A stretch of 64,000 bases of DNA from Pseudomonadota bacterium. Lineage in GTDB: Bacteria > Pseudomonadota > Alphaproteobacteria > Sphingomonadales > Govanellaceae. Position 1 is the first letter of the stretch. Each line of letters starts with the position of its first letter. The stretch is from the NCBI GenBank assembly GCA_003577275.1, contig QEVO01000003.1:225896-289895 (forward strand), written 5' to 3'. Positions 9,362-17,955 of the stretch are shown in pieces. The translations under genes and the position numbers were made by a program. The notes under the pieces are model-generated. The model did not search any database. It was not told the origin of the DNA and was given only the letters and a program-made list of their open reading frames with translations.

Positions 9362-10638
9362 CGGCCATACACCAGATTGGGAAGCCAAGTCGACAGGGCG
9401 GGAATAAAGGTGACAAGGCCTAAGAGCACGATCATCAGCCCGATGAACGGCAATACGCCGCGCGATACTTCAGTAAATGGCGCTTTTGAAATGCTCGACA
9501 GGACAAAAAGATTGAGGCCCATGGGCGGCGTCAGCATCGCCAGTTCGATATTGACGGTCACGATCACACCGTAATGGATCATGTCGATGCCGAGCGCGCG
9601 CACAGCGCCGAGCGTCAGCGGCACGACGATCAACACCACGGCGATGGCGTCAAAGAACATGCCAAAGATGATCATCAGGACATTGATGAGCAGTAGGAAC
9701 TGCCACGGTTTAAGATCATGGGCGAGCAGCATTTCAACCAGCCGGGCCGGCACGCCTGACTGGGTGATCCAGTGGGAAAAGAGCAAGGCCGAGGCCAGGA
9801 TGAAGGTGATCGCGCCAGCCGATTTGATGCCGCCTGCAAAGATGGCGGGGATCTCGCCGACGCGCACTTCGCGATAGACGAAGATGGCGATGATCATCGC
9901 CAACAGCGTGGCGACGGCGGCGGCTTCCGATACCGTCGTGATGCCGCCATAGATGCCGACGAAAATGGCGCACGGTATCAACAGCGCCGGCAAAACCCGC
10001 AGGTTCGCCTTCAATCTGCTCTCCCGGCTGCCTTCCGCTTCCGCCTGGAAGCCTTTCCGTTTGGCGTAATAAAGGATCCACAGCGCCAGAATGGCGGTTT
10101 GTAAGAGGCCAGGGATGACGCCGGCCAGAAACAGCCGCGGCACCGATTCATCGGCGATGATGCCGTACAAGATCATCGCCAGGCTGGGCGGAATGAGAAT
10201 GCCGACGGTGCCCGAGGCGCCGACGACGCCGAGGGCAAAGGATCGGTCATAATGCCGCGCGGTCATGGCCGGCACCAAGAGCGTGCCCATGGCAAGAGCG
10301 GTGGCCACCGACGAACCCGAGATCGCCGCAAAGATCGTGGTGGCGAACACGCAGACCAGGGCCAATCCTCCCGGCGCCCGCCCCACCCAAGAATGGGCGG
10401 CGTCGATCATCACCCGGATGATGCCGCCTTTCTCCATGAAAGCGGCGGCGATGACAAAGAACGGCACGGCGACGAACGCCGGCGAGTCGAGCCCCTCCAT
10501 GATCACCAGGGCGGCATCGACGAGCGGCGCGCCATCGCCGGCAAAAAGCAAAAGCGAGACGATGCCCAGCGCGACGAAAATCGGAATGCCCAACGCGAGC
10601 AGCGTAAACAACGAACCGAATGCAATGCTGCCGATCAT
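9358..10638 (-). CDS. TRAP transporter large permease (DctM family)
   Basis: A 426-residue polytopic protein of the DctM family, the large subunit of sodium- or proton-driven TRAP importers. It shows the conserved ALGIPIFVALGI start, PFFVIAAAFMEKGGI, AISGSSVATALAMGTLLVPAM, GVVGASGTVGILIPPS and the C-terminal ITPPMG-like LTPPMGLNLFVLSSIS. About eleven to twelve membrane segments can be counted. It overlaps dctQ upstream and dctP downstream by 4 bp each (ATGA), so the three subunits are translationally coupled. Confidence 0.92.
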   Translation of the reverse strand: MIGSIAFGSLFTLLALGIPIFVALGIVSLLLFAGDGAPLVDAALVIMEGLDSPAFVAVPFFVIAAAFMEKGGIIRVMIDAAHSWVGRAPGGLALVCVFATTIFAAISGSSVATALAMGTLLVPAMTARHYDRSFALGVVGASGTVGILIPPSLAMILYGIIADESVPRLFLAGVIPGLLQTAILALWILYYAKRKGFQAEAEGSRESRLKANLRVLPALLIPCAIFVGIYGGITTVSEAAAVATLLAMIIAIFVYREVRVGEIPAIFAGGIKSAGAITFILASALLFSHWITQSGVPARLVEMLLAHDLKPWQFLLLINVLMIIFGMFFDAIAVVLIVVPLTLGAVRALGIDMIHYGVIVTVNIELAMLTPPMGLNLFVLSSISKAPFTEVSRGVLPFIGLMIVLLGLVTFIPALSTWLPNLVYGR

Positions 10639-11258
10639 GACGGCGCGCTCCCCTTGACGGCGCGGGCCGGATCTGGCGCTGCCGCAGGCTCCTCAGGCCG
10701 CTTGGCGATGATGAGCAGCATGATGATGGCGCGCAAGGACATCAGCGCCATGGCGACCATTAAGGCAACGTAGTAATAGCCCAGCGGCAAAGACAAGGAG
10801 CTTTCGCCGCGCTCGCCGATGGCGATGGCCAATTGCGTCAGCTCCCAGCCCAGCCAGCCCAGCATGGCGCAAAACAGGGCCATCAGCATAAGGCCGAGCA
10901 AGTGCAGCCTATGGCGGATGGCCGCAGGCAACAGATGCGTGACGACCTCTGCCGTGACGTGGCGGGAGTCGCCAATCAGCGGGCCGCCGCTCAACAGCAG
11001 CGCCCAGATCATCAAATAGATGGACACCTCCTCCGCCCAATCGGGCGACAAGGAGGGAAAGATGTAGCGGGCCAGCGTGCCATAAAGGAAAATTACGAGC
11101 GCGGCGATGCCGAGCACGCTGATCGCCGCCGTCTCGCATCGAGTCCAACAGGCAAGCGCATGAAGCGTTGCGGCAGAAGGCGGACGGGCGGCGCTTACGG
11201 AGTCCAAGACCCGCTGTTCCATCGGTTGATCAACCATTCGGTTCCCGCGTTCCATCAT
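10635..11258 (-). CDS. TRAP transporter small permease (DctQ family)
   Basis: A protein of about 207 residues with four predicted membrane helices, first gene of the operon. DctQ features are the conserved tryptophan stretch SPDWAEEVSIYLMIWALLLS, the DSRHVTAEVVTHLLP segment and a final LPLGYYYVALMVAMAL helix. The start is uncertain: ATG at 11258 is used, while 11237 (with GGGAA upstream) and 11222 are also possible and a GTG at 11285 is open. The N-terminal 40 residues are poorly conserved in this family, so they do not decide it. Confidence 0.85.
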   Translation of the reverse strand: MMERGNRMVDQPMEQRVLDSVSAARPPSAATLHALACWTRCETAAISVLGIAALVIFLYGTLARYIFPSLSPDWAEEVSIYLMIWALLLSGGPLIGDSRHVTAEVVTHLLPAAIRHRLHLLGLMLMALFCAMLGWLGWELTQLAIAIGERGESSLSLPLGYYYVALMVAMALMSLRAIIMLLIIAKRPEEPAAAPDPARAVKGSAPS

Positions 11259-11362
11259 GCGCCCGGCTGCCGGCTTCGCCTCCACACTTCAGGCTTGAGA
11301 GAATCCGCCCTGACTTCTTATGGTCGGCAGGCATGACCGGCGTGGGCCTCGTCAATAAAATA

Positions 11363-11391
11363 GTTTTAATTCTATACCGTTTGTTTTGCAA
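11363..11391 (-). promoter_or_regulatory. Promoter of the TRAP/MmgE-PrpD/ABC operon with shared box
   Basis: On the minus strand TTGCAA (11386-11391), a 17-bp spacer and TAAAAC (11363-11368) form a moderate promoter upstream of dctQ. The box TTGCAAAACAAACG (11378-11391) matches the MarR-gene box TTGCAATGCAAACG at 12 of 14 positions in the same place relative to the -35. It also forms an inverted repeat GTTTG-N5-CAAAC on the plus strand (11379-11393). Confidence 0.5.
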
Positions 11392-11896
11392 ACCTTTTGT
11401 AGACGACGCCCAGTGGATTTTTTCCTGTGCGTTGGGCCCAGTCAACAGGTGATCTTGCCGCTGGCACAACAGCACTCCGCCGGGGATGTGAAGTGCTGGC
11501 AGCAATCAGACCTAGGCTCGCCCCGGCGACCCGGGGATGGTACCCGACAGATGGCTACAGGCATGTTGAATATATACAGGGTGGCTGCCGGCTCTTTGGC
11601 GCGGGCGCCTCACATGGGCGGCGGTGATTCATCCACATCGGGGGGTGGCTTCAGGCTGACAGCGCGTACCTAACTGGCTGATCAATCATGCTATTTATGG
11701 AGAGCGGGCAGCGCCGCGCCAGCCAGGCCCGTTTACCCGCCGCGTCCCGTTCCCTGGTATGCCGACATCGGGTCTATCGTATTTTTTTTGTGCGGTGACG
11801 GCCTCTTCCGATGCCGGCCGCCGTGATCAAGCATCAGATATGGCTCAAGTTTTTCAGCGATGCGGAAAAATTAAGTTCGCCCCACGAACAAGGCTG

Positions 11897-11926
11897 TTGA
11901 CAATGTAATTGTATAAAAACTAAAAT
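11897..11926 (+). promoter_or_regulatory. Sigma-70 promoter of the TonB-dependent receptor
   Basis: TTGACA (11897-11902), 18-bp spacer, TAAAAT (11921-11926): a full -35 and a -10 with five of six consensus bases, ending 71 bp before the receptor ATG. The inverted repeat ACAAT-GTA-ATTGT (11900-11912) overlaps the -35 and could be an operator. The segment TGACAATGTAATTG (11898-11911) is the most diverged copy of the box shared with three other promoters. Confidence 0.6.
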
Positions 11927-11997
11927 GATATGTATTACAAACTATTGCGTGCGCCAACATATTTCGGGGGTTGGCCAAAAAAATGGGAGGTATCGCA

Positions 11998-14244
11998 ATG
12001 GCTTCTTCACTTGTTCTCTCCGGCTATGAAGGGATGCCAAAGCGCGCCGCAGCGAAAGCGAAGGCGGCGCTGTTGAGCACGGCGTCCTGCGCGGCGGTCG
12101 CCGTAGCCCTTGCCTGGCCAAGCATCGGCCATGCGGCGGATGCGGATGGCGCCGCCGTGCTCGAAGAGGTTTTGGTATATGCCGAGCGGCGGGAGCAGCG
12201 CCTGCAGGAGGTATCGATCTCGGCGTCGGTGTTCAGCGGCGACGAACTCATTCGCAAGGGCGTGGTGAACATTCACGATATCCAGCAAATCTCCCCGTCC
12301 TTGGCGATCAACACCTACAATCGCTCGACCTACATTAACATTCGCGGCGTCGGCATCGCCCAGTCCGCGCCGACATCGAGCCCCGGCGTGGCCTTCTACA
12401 TTGACGGTACGCTGATCCCCCATGAATTTTTTATCGATGCAAGCTTCTACGACATCGCCTCGGTTGAAGTATTGCGCGGCCCGCAAGGCACGCTGTCGGG
12501 ACAGAATTCGACCGGCGGCGCGGTCTATGTGCGCACGCCGGATCCAGCATTCTCCAAATATTCGGCCAAGGGAAGCTTTACCGCCGGCAACTACGGCAAA
12601 TTCTCCGGCACGGTGGCGGCAAACGCCGGCTTTAGCGACAATGTCGCCTTGCGGCTTGCCGCGACCCATGATGAGCGCGACAGTTTCTCGACCAACCTGG
12701 CGCGGGACGATATCCAGCCCGGCGATATGAACCTTGATGCGGTGCGCGCCAGCTTGGCTATACGCACCAGCGACGATCGCTTAAAAATTAATTTGCGCGG
12801 CGAGTACTTTGATTCCGAGAGCGACAATAACGCGGTCAAAAATCGCCTCGATCCCAATCCCGATCCCTTCGAGATATCCGAGGATGCCCGCTCCATTCAA
12901 AATCGGGATGGCTATCGGCTCTCTGGCGAAGTGCGGTATGATATCACCGACGCCGTTCAGGGCCGGGCTACGATCTCCTGGCAAGACGCCGAAACCTTTG
13001 ATCAAACCGACGGCGACCGCACATCCACCGCCTTGCCGCGCCCGCCGGGTTCCAATACCGGCCGCATCAGCAATGCCTTGACGGGCATGGAAACGCTGAT
13101 TACCGAGGTGAACTTCTTGTCCATCGGAGAAAGTTCGCTGCAGTGGGTGGTCGGCGGTTTCTACATGGATGAGACCATCCCGGTCAACTTGTTGCGCGAC
13201 AACTTTCACACGGTGGAGTTTGTCTCCTCAAGTTCGACCATACAAACGGAAGCCGACAACACCAGCAAATCGCTCTTCGGCCAGGTCAATTACCGCGTGA
13301 ACGACCAGTTCGAGATTCTCGCCGGCGCGCGGCATAGCTGGGACAGGCAGCACTACACCCGCTTCCAATTGCCTGGACCGCCCATCGTGCCGTTCGCAGA
13401 CGTTCAGAAGTCGCGGGAATGGACGGGCAAGCTCGGCGTCAATTATCATATGAACGAGCAAACGCTGGTCTATCTGACGGCCTCGAAAGGCTATAAAGCC
13501 GGCGGCGTCAACCTGACCGCCAATACGCCTAATTTCGGTCCCGAGACCAACTTCGTCTACGAACTGGGCGTGAAGACGGAATTTCTCGATCGCCGTCTGC
13601 GGGTCAACGGCAACGTGTTCTACAGCGATTACCGCGACATCCAACTTTCCAGCCTGTTCAATGCTCTGCCGGTCACGCAGAATGCGGCGAAGGGCGAATC
13701 GTATGGCGCGGAACTCGAAATTGCCGGACGCTTTGACGAGCTGGGCTTCAACCTTGGCGTCGGCTATCTCGATGCGACCTTCAACGGCGATGGCATCTGT
13801 CTGACCAATACCAACGCCATGACGCCGACCGTGCCGACGCCGCCGGCGCCGGCGGTGCCGTGCCCGGGCGGTACGGAAACCGTGCCCGATGGCCGGTCTC
13901 TGCCCTTCTCCCCGGAATGGACCATCAATGCCGGGGTTGAATACAATATCGCCATTGGCGGCGAGATGACGCTCACTCCCCGGGTGCAGTGGTCATATAT
14001 CGCCCGCCAGGTCGCCACGCCCTTCCCGAGCTTCCAGACAGTGGTGCCGGGCCGGAACGTGTTTGATGCCCGGCTGACGTTGGACGTCAATGAGAACATT
14101 TCCATTGAAGGCTATATGACGAACTTCACGGACAAGACGTATATCGCCGCGCAAGTTCAAAATTCCTCCAGCGCCGACGGCGGCATCATCTACGGCGCGC
14201 CGCGGCAGTATGGCATCCGGCTGGTGGCGAAAATGGGCGAATAG
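11998..14244 (+). CDS. TonB-dependent outer-membrane receptor
   Basis: A 748-residue outer-membrane receptor. A long signal sequence ends near SIGHAADA; then come a plug domain with EEVLVYAERREQRLQEV (TonB-box-like), NIRGVGIAQS, SVEVLRGPQGTLSGQNSTG and GAVYVRTP, and a beta-barrel. The barrel includes YLTASKGYKAGGVN and ends in GAPRQYGIRLVAKMGE rather than the usual terminal aromatic residue. The start at 11998 is set by GGGAGG seven bases upstream. It resembles the broad class used for complex organic ligands as well as siderophores, so the substrate is not assigned. It is transcribed divergently from the TRAP operon and followed by its own terminator. Confidence 0.93.
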   Translation: MASSLVLSGYEGMPKRAAAKAKAALLSTASCAAVAVALAWPSIGHAADADGAAVLEEVLVYAERREQRLQEVSISASVFSGDELIRKGVVNIHDIQQISPSLAINTYNRSTYINIRGVGIAQSAPTSSPGVAFYIDGTLIPHEFFIDASFYDIASVEVLRGPQGTLSGQNSTGGAVYVRTPDPAFSKYSAKGSFTAGNYGKFSGTVAANAGFSDNVALRLAATHDERDSFSTNLARDDIQPGDMNLDAVRASLAIRTSDDRLKINLRGEYFDSESDNNAVKNRLDPNPDPFEISEDARSIQNRDGYRLSGEVRYDITDAVQGRATISWQDAETFDQTDGDRTSTALPRPPGSNTGRISNALTGMETLITEVNFLSIGESSLQWVVGGFYMDETIPVNLLRDNFHTVEFVSSSSTIQTEADNTSKSLFGQVNYRVNDQFEILAGARHSWDRQHYTRFQLPGPPIVPFADVQKSREWTGKLGVNYHMNEQTLVYLTASKGYKAGGVNLTANTPNFGPETNFVYELGVKTEFLDRRLRVNGNVFYSDYRDIQLSSLFNALPVTQNAAKGESYGAELEIAGRFDELGFNLGVGYLDATFNGDGICLTNTNAMTPTVPTPPAPAVPCPGGTETVPDGRSLPFSPEWTINAGVEYNIAIGGEMTLTPRVQWSYIARQVATPFPSFQTVVPGRNVFDARLTLDVNENISIEGYMTNFTDKTYIAAQVQNSSSADGGIIYGAPRQYGIRLVAKMGE

Positions 14245-14265
14245 ACCCTGACCTGCCGGCATGAC

Positions 14266-14307
14266 GGCGAGGGCGTTTTGACGACGCCCTCGCCGATATT
14301 TTTTTAT
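14266..14307 (+). terminator. Rho-independent terminator after the TonB receptor
   Basis: A perfect 11-bp stem, GGCGAGGGCGT (14266-14276) with ACGCCCTCGCC (14284-14294), a 7-nt loop, and a run of T residues directly after. It separates the receptor from the GRE operon, so the latter depends on its own promoter. Confidence 0.88.
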
Positions 14308-14410
14308 CTTTTTAAAACAGCAAGTTGGCAGATATTTCCGCCGGCCGCCCGGGATCGCCGTCGCTATCCCTGGGCGAGGGGTCGGCACAGGCCGCATCCA
14401 GGCACTTTAG

Positions 14411-14439
14411 TTGATAATACGAACGATTTGTGATATAAA
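14411..14439 (+). promoter_or_regulatory. Promoter of the glycyl radical enzyme operon; predicts a leaderless mRNA
   Basis: TTGATA (14411-14416), 17-bp spacer, TATAAA (14434-14439). Transcription would start about seven bases later, at 14446-14447, which is the ATG of the activase gene. The segment TGATAATACGAACG (14412-14425) is a copy of the box shared with the MarR, TRAP and receptor promoters; the following ATTT is also identical to the MarR promoter. Confidence 0.6.
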
Positions 14440-14446
14440 TGAACCT

Positions 14447-15433
14447 ATGAACAGATCGCCCACCAGCCTCGTCGATACCGTAGGCGCGGGGGCCGCGGCG
14501 CCGGCGGCGTGCGCGGACCGCGGCGTGGCGGGCTCGATCTTCAATATTCAGCGCTATTCCATTCATGACGGGCCGGGGATCAGGACCACGGTCTTTTTCA
14601 AGAAATGCCGGCTGCGCTGCCTGTGGTGCCAAAACCCTGAGTCGCAGCAGGAGCAGCCTGAGCTTTTCTTCAATGCCGAAAAATGCATCGGTTGCGGGCG
14701 CTGTGAAAAGGTATGCCCGGAAGGGGCGATCACCCTTCGCGATGGACGCTCCTGGACCGATCGCGCGCGCTGCACCGGGGCGGGGGCCTGCGTCGAGGTA
14801 TGTCCGCAGGGGGCGCGCAGCCTGATGGGGCGCGTCGCCTCGGTCGACGATATATTTCAAGAGGTGTCCGAGGACGCGATCTTTTATCAAGAATCGGGTG
14901 GCGGCGTTACCTTGAGCGGCGGCGATCCCCTGGCCCAGCCGGAATTCGCTCTCGCCATTCTCAAGCGCTGCAAGGAAGCCGGCTATCATACCACGCTGGA
15001 TACCTGCGGTTTTGCCTCCTGGCATGCGGTTGAGACGATCATGCCTTATGTCGATCTCGTGCTTTACGACTTCAAGCACATGGATCCCGACAAGCACAAG
15101 CAATACACGGGGTTTTCCAACGAACCGATCCTGCGCAACGCCAAGGGCATCCATCACGAATTGAAGGTGCCGATGCGGGCGCGCTATGCGGTCATCCCCG
15201 GCTACAACGATGGGGTCGAGAACGCCACGGCCCTGGCGGATTTCATCGCCAACGAGTTGGATCGCTCGATCCCGGTCGATCTCTTGCCGTTTCACAAATA
15301 TGGCGGCGCCAAGTATCAGCGGCTGGAGCGCGTCGATGAACTCGCCGATACGTCGCCGCCGAGCGAAGCGGCGTTGACAGCCCTTAGGGATATTTTTCTA
15401 TCGCGCGGCCTTACTGCGAAAGTCGGCGGTTAG
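14447..15433 (+). CDS. Glycyl radical enzyme activating enzyme (radical SAM)
   Basis: A 328-residue radical SAM protein that would install the glycyl radical on the GREs encoded next. YSIHDGPGIRTTVF leads into the CxxxCxxC cluster (Cys54, Cys58, Cys61, in KKCRLRCLWCQNPE). A ferredoxin-type insert follows: the first motif CIGCGRCEKVC (Cys80-Cys90) is complete. The second reads CTGAGACVEVC (109-119), with Ala112 where the second cysteine is expected. GGVTLSGGDPLAQPEF is the SAM-binding GGE-like region. The ATG at 14447 is chosen because the promoter ends just before it; no Shine-Dalgarno is present. The insert-bearing architecture fits activases of eliminase and decarboxylase GREs rather than the short pyruvate formate-lyase activase. 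Confidence 0.93.
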   Translation: MNRSPTSLVDTVGAGAAAPAACADRGVAGSIFNIQRYSIHDGPGIRTTVFFKKCRLRCLWCQNPESQQEQPELFFNAEKCIGCGRCEKVCPEGAITLRDGRSWTDRARCTGAGACVEVCPQGARSLMGRVASVDDIFQEVSEDAIFYQESGGGVTLSGGDPLAQPEFALAILKRCKEAGYHTTLDTCGFASWHAVETIMPYVDLVLYDFKHMDPDKHKQYTGFSNEPILRNAKGIHHELKVPMRARYAVIPGYNDGVENATALADFIANELDRSIPVDLLPFHKYGGAKYQRLERVDELADTSPPSEAALTALRDIFLSRGLTAKVGG

Positions 15434-15471
15434 CTGGCGCTGGGTGTGCAAAAAAGGAAGGATGCGTTGCC

Positions 15472-17931
15472 ATGAATGAGATGTCCGCGATAGACCGCCT
15501 GAATGACAACGAGCCCGCCGCACCGCTGCAAGCCACGCCGCGGTTGCAGCGCCTGCTGGCCAAGGTCAATCCGAAAAGCTATCCGATTTGCATCGAAAAG
15601 GCCCGCTTGGTAATCGAATCCTATCGCGCCCATGCCGGTCTGCCGCAAATCACCCGCAAGGCGCTGGCGATTGCGCACTTTCTCGACAACCGGACGATTT
15701 TTATCGAGGACGACGAACTGATCGTCGGCAATATCGCCAGCAAGCCGTGCGGCCTTGAAGTGGGCCCGCACGGCCCGACCTGGCCCGAAGAGGATTTCAC
15801 ATCCCTGCTGCAAAGCGGCTATGAGATATCTTCGGAAGACGAGGCGGAGCTGCGCGCCCTGGATTCCTATTGGCTGGGCAAGGGCCGCACCTTTTACGAG
15901 CGGATGGGCCGGGTCTATGACGATGAGCGGATTTGGCCGTTCATCCAGTCGGGCATCATGCTGCCGCCGTGGGCGAAAAAGGATGAAGGCCGCGGTCACG
16001 GCATCACCGATTTTGGCTGGGGCTTGACCCTTGGCTACAGCCTGATCGTCGTCGATTTTGAAAAAGTGCTGCGCCATGGCACCAAGGCGATCATCGCCGC
16101 CGCCGAGGAGGAGCTGCGCAATCTTCGTTTCCTGCAACCCGGCGGCCTGGAAAAGGCCGAGTTTCTCCAGGCGGTGATCATCGCCCATCAAGCGCTGATC
16201 CGCATCGCCAACCGCTTTGCCAAACTGGCTCTCGATATGGCCGGCCGCGAGCAAGACCCGGCGCGGCGGGCGGAGCTTGAGGAGATTGCCACCATTTGCG
16301 CCCATGTGCCGGAACACCCGGCGCGGACGTTCCGCGAGGCGCTGCAATCCTTCTGGTTCACCTGGCTGATGATCGCCAGCGGCACCGCCGCCGGCGGCCG
16401 CTTCGATCAGTTCATGTATCCCTATTACAAGGCGGACCTTGAGGCGGGCCGGATCAATCCGGCTCAGGCCGCCGAGCTGTTGGCCATGCTGCGCCTCAAA
16501 GTCATGCATTCCAATGGCGTCGCCGGCGGCAAGACGCAACGCGATAAATGGTCTGGCATGGCGAAGTGGCATAACTGGATCATCGGCGGCGTCACCCGTG
16601 ACGGCAAGGATGCGACCAATGACTTAAGCTATCTGATCCTCGACGCCGCAAAGCTTTGTCCGACGCCCCATCACACCATCACGCTGCGCGTCCACGATGG
16701 CACGCCCCAGGATCTGATGATCAAGGCGCTGGAAGTGGTCAAGCTGGGGATCGGCCTGCCAGCCTTTGTCAATGATCAATCCTATATCGACTACTTTACC
16801 GGCGAAGGCGCGTCGGTCGAGGACGCCCGGGACTACGCCATCGGCGGCTGCCTGGATGGCCAGTTGCCGGGAAAATCCCGCACCAACGCCATGGGCATGT
16901 TTGTCGTGCCCCTGGTATTTCTGATGACCATGAACAACGGCTTTGACAGCCGCACGCAAAAGCAGCTCGGGCCCAAAACTGGCGCCTTCGAGGACTTCGC
17001 AACCTTCGAGGATTTTTTTGCCGCCTTCAAAACCCAGCTTCGCCATTTCATGGAGCTGGCCGCCGAGGAGCACAACATCCTTCTCCAGGCGCAGGCCGAT
17101 TTCTTCGCCGATCCGATCCATTCTTCGCTGATGGAGGGCGCGATCGAAGTTGGGCGGGATGCGCTCGCGCGCGCCATGCCATTTGAAAACGGCGCCATTC
17201 TCAACCCCGTCGGGATGATCAATGTCGCGGATAGCATGGCGGCGGTCAAAAAGCTGGTATTCGAAGAAAAGAAGGTGTCCAAATCGGCCTTAAGACAGGC
17301 CCTTGCCGCCAATTGGGGCGGCTTTGAGGACATGCAGAAATTGTTCTACGACGCGCCGAAATACGGCAACGGCGATGCTTTCGTCGACGGCATCGCCAAT
17401 ACGCTTTATACCTTCTGGTCCGATACCGCGCGCACCTTCACCTCGATCTATGGCGGCGCCATGAAGGTCGCGGGCATATCGATCACGTCCTATGGTCCCG
17501 CCGGTTCACTGACGGGGGCGACGCCGGATGGCCGCTTTGCTGGCGAAAATCTCGCCGACGGATCGATGTCCGCCGAGCAGGGCAGGGATCTAAAAGGCCC
17601 AACCGCATTGATCCGCAGCGCCATGACCATCGACCAGCGCGGCTTTCAGGCGACGCTGTTTAACATGAAGTTTCATCCCACGGCGATGACCAGCAAGGAT
17701 GATCTCGGTAAGGTCGCGGCGCTGATCCGCACCTATTTCCGCCACGGCGGCAAGCACGTGCAGTTTAACGTCGTCAATCGCGACATGCTGCTCGACGCCC
17801 AGAAAAATCCTGAACGTCACCGCAATCTGATCGTCCGGGTCGCCGGCTATAGCGCGTATTTCGTCCAGCTTAACGCCAAGATTCAGGCTGATATCATCGG
17901 TCGGACGGAACAACATTTCGCCGGCGCGTGA
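15472..17931 (+). CDS. Glycyl radical enzyme 1 (PFL-like superfamily, substrate unknown)
   Basis: An 819-residue GRE. The C-terminal radical motif is intact (VRVAGYSAYF, radical Gly792, 28 residues from the end) and the active-site cysteine is Cys460 in AIGGCLDGQLPGKS. Other family blocks are FIEDDELIVGN, APKYGNGD, GATPDGRFAGE and KHVQFNVVNRDML. It is not a pyruvate formate-lyase, which has two adjacent cysteines. It also lacks the C-V-E-P motif of choline lyase and glycerol dehydratase: the residue two after Cys is Asp, not Glu. No small subunits of the benzylsuccinate synthase kind are nearby. GREs are destroyed by oxygen once activated, so activity is expected under anoxic conditions. The ATG has GGAAGG upstream. 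Radical family certain, reaction unknown. Confidence 0.93.
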   Translation: MNEMSAIDRLNDNEPAAPLQATPRLQRLLAKVNPKSYPICIEKARLVIESYRAHAGLPQITRKALAIAHFLDNRTIFIEDDELIVGNIASKPCGLEVGPHGPTWPEEDFTSLLQSGYEISSEDEAELRALDSYWLGKGRTFYERMGRVYDDERIWPFIQSGIMLPPWAKKDEGRGHGITDFGWGLTLGYSLIVVDFEKVLRHGTKAIIAAAEEELRNLRFLQPGGLEKAEFLQAVIIAHQALIRIANRFAKLALDMAGREQDPARRAELEEIATICAHVPEHPARTFREALQSFWFTWLMIASGTAAGGRFDQFMYPYYKADLEAGRINPAQAAELLAMLRLKVMHSNGVAGGKTQRDKWSGMAKWHNWIIGGVTRDGKDATNDLSYLILDAAKLCPTPHHTITLRVHDGTPQDLMIKALEVVKLGIGLPAFVNDQSYIDYFTGEGASVEDARDYAIGGCLDGQLPGKSRTNAMGMFVVPLVFLMTMNNGFDSRTQKQLGPKTGAFEDFATFEDFFAAFKTQLRHFMELAAEEHNILLQAQADFFADPIHSSLMEGAIEVGRDALARAMPFENGAILNPVGMINVADSMAAVKKLVFEEKKVSKSALRQALAANWGGFEDMQKLFYDAPKYGNGDAFVDGIANTLYTFWSDTARTFTSIYGGAMKVAGISITSYGPAGSLTGATPDGRFAGENLADGSMSAEQGRDLKGPTALIRSAMTIDQRGFQATLFNMKFHPTAMTSKDDLGKVAALIRTYFRHGGKHVQFNVVNRDMLLDAQKNPERHRNLIVRVAGYSAYFVQLNAKIQADIIGRTEQHFAGA

Positions 17932-17955
17932 AAAGGTAAGGTTAAGGATAAAGCC

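Larger units (their letters stand above)
11259..11997. other. Divergent intergenic region between the TRAP operon and the TonB receptor
   Basis: About 740 bp without a convincing gene. It carries the TRAP operon promoter near 11363-11391 and the receptor promoter near 11897-11926. A perfect short hairpin CCCCGG-CGAC-CCGGGG lies at 11521-11536. The middle part (11410-11850) has short open frames but none with codon bias or a ribosome site, and I see no recognisable riboswitch or tRNA. Confidence 0.5.

Noticed and set aside
11410..11850. Short open frames or a riboswitch in the receptor upstream region
   Set aside because: No codon bias, ribosome site or recognisable conserved RNA core.
14312..15295. 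Minus-strand frame over the GRE activase
   Set aside because: Antisense to a gene with complete radical SAM motifs; composition artefact.
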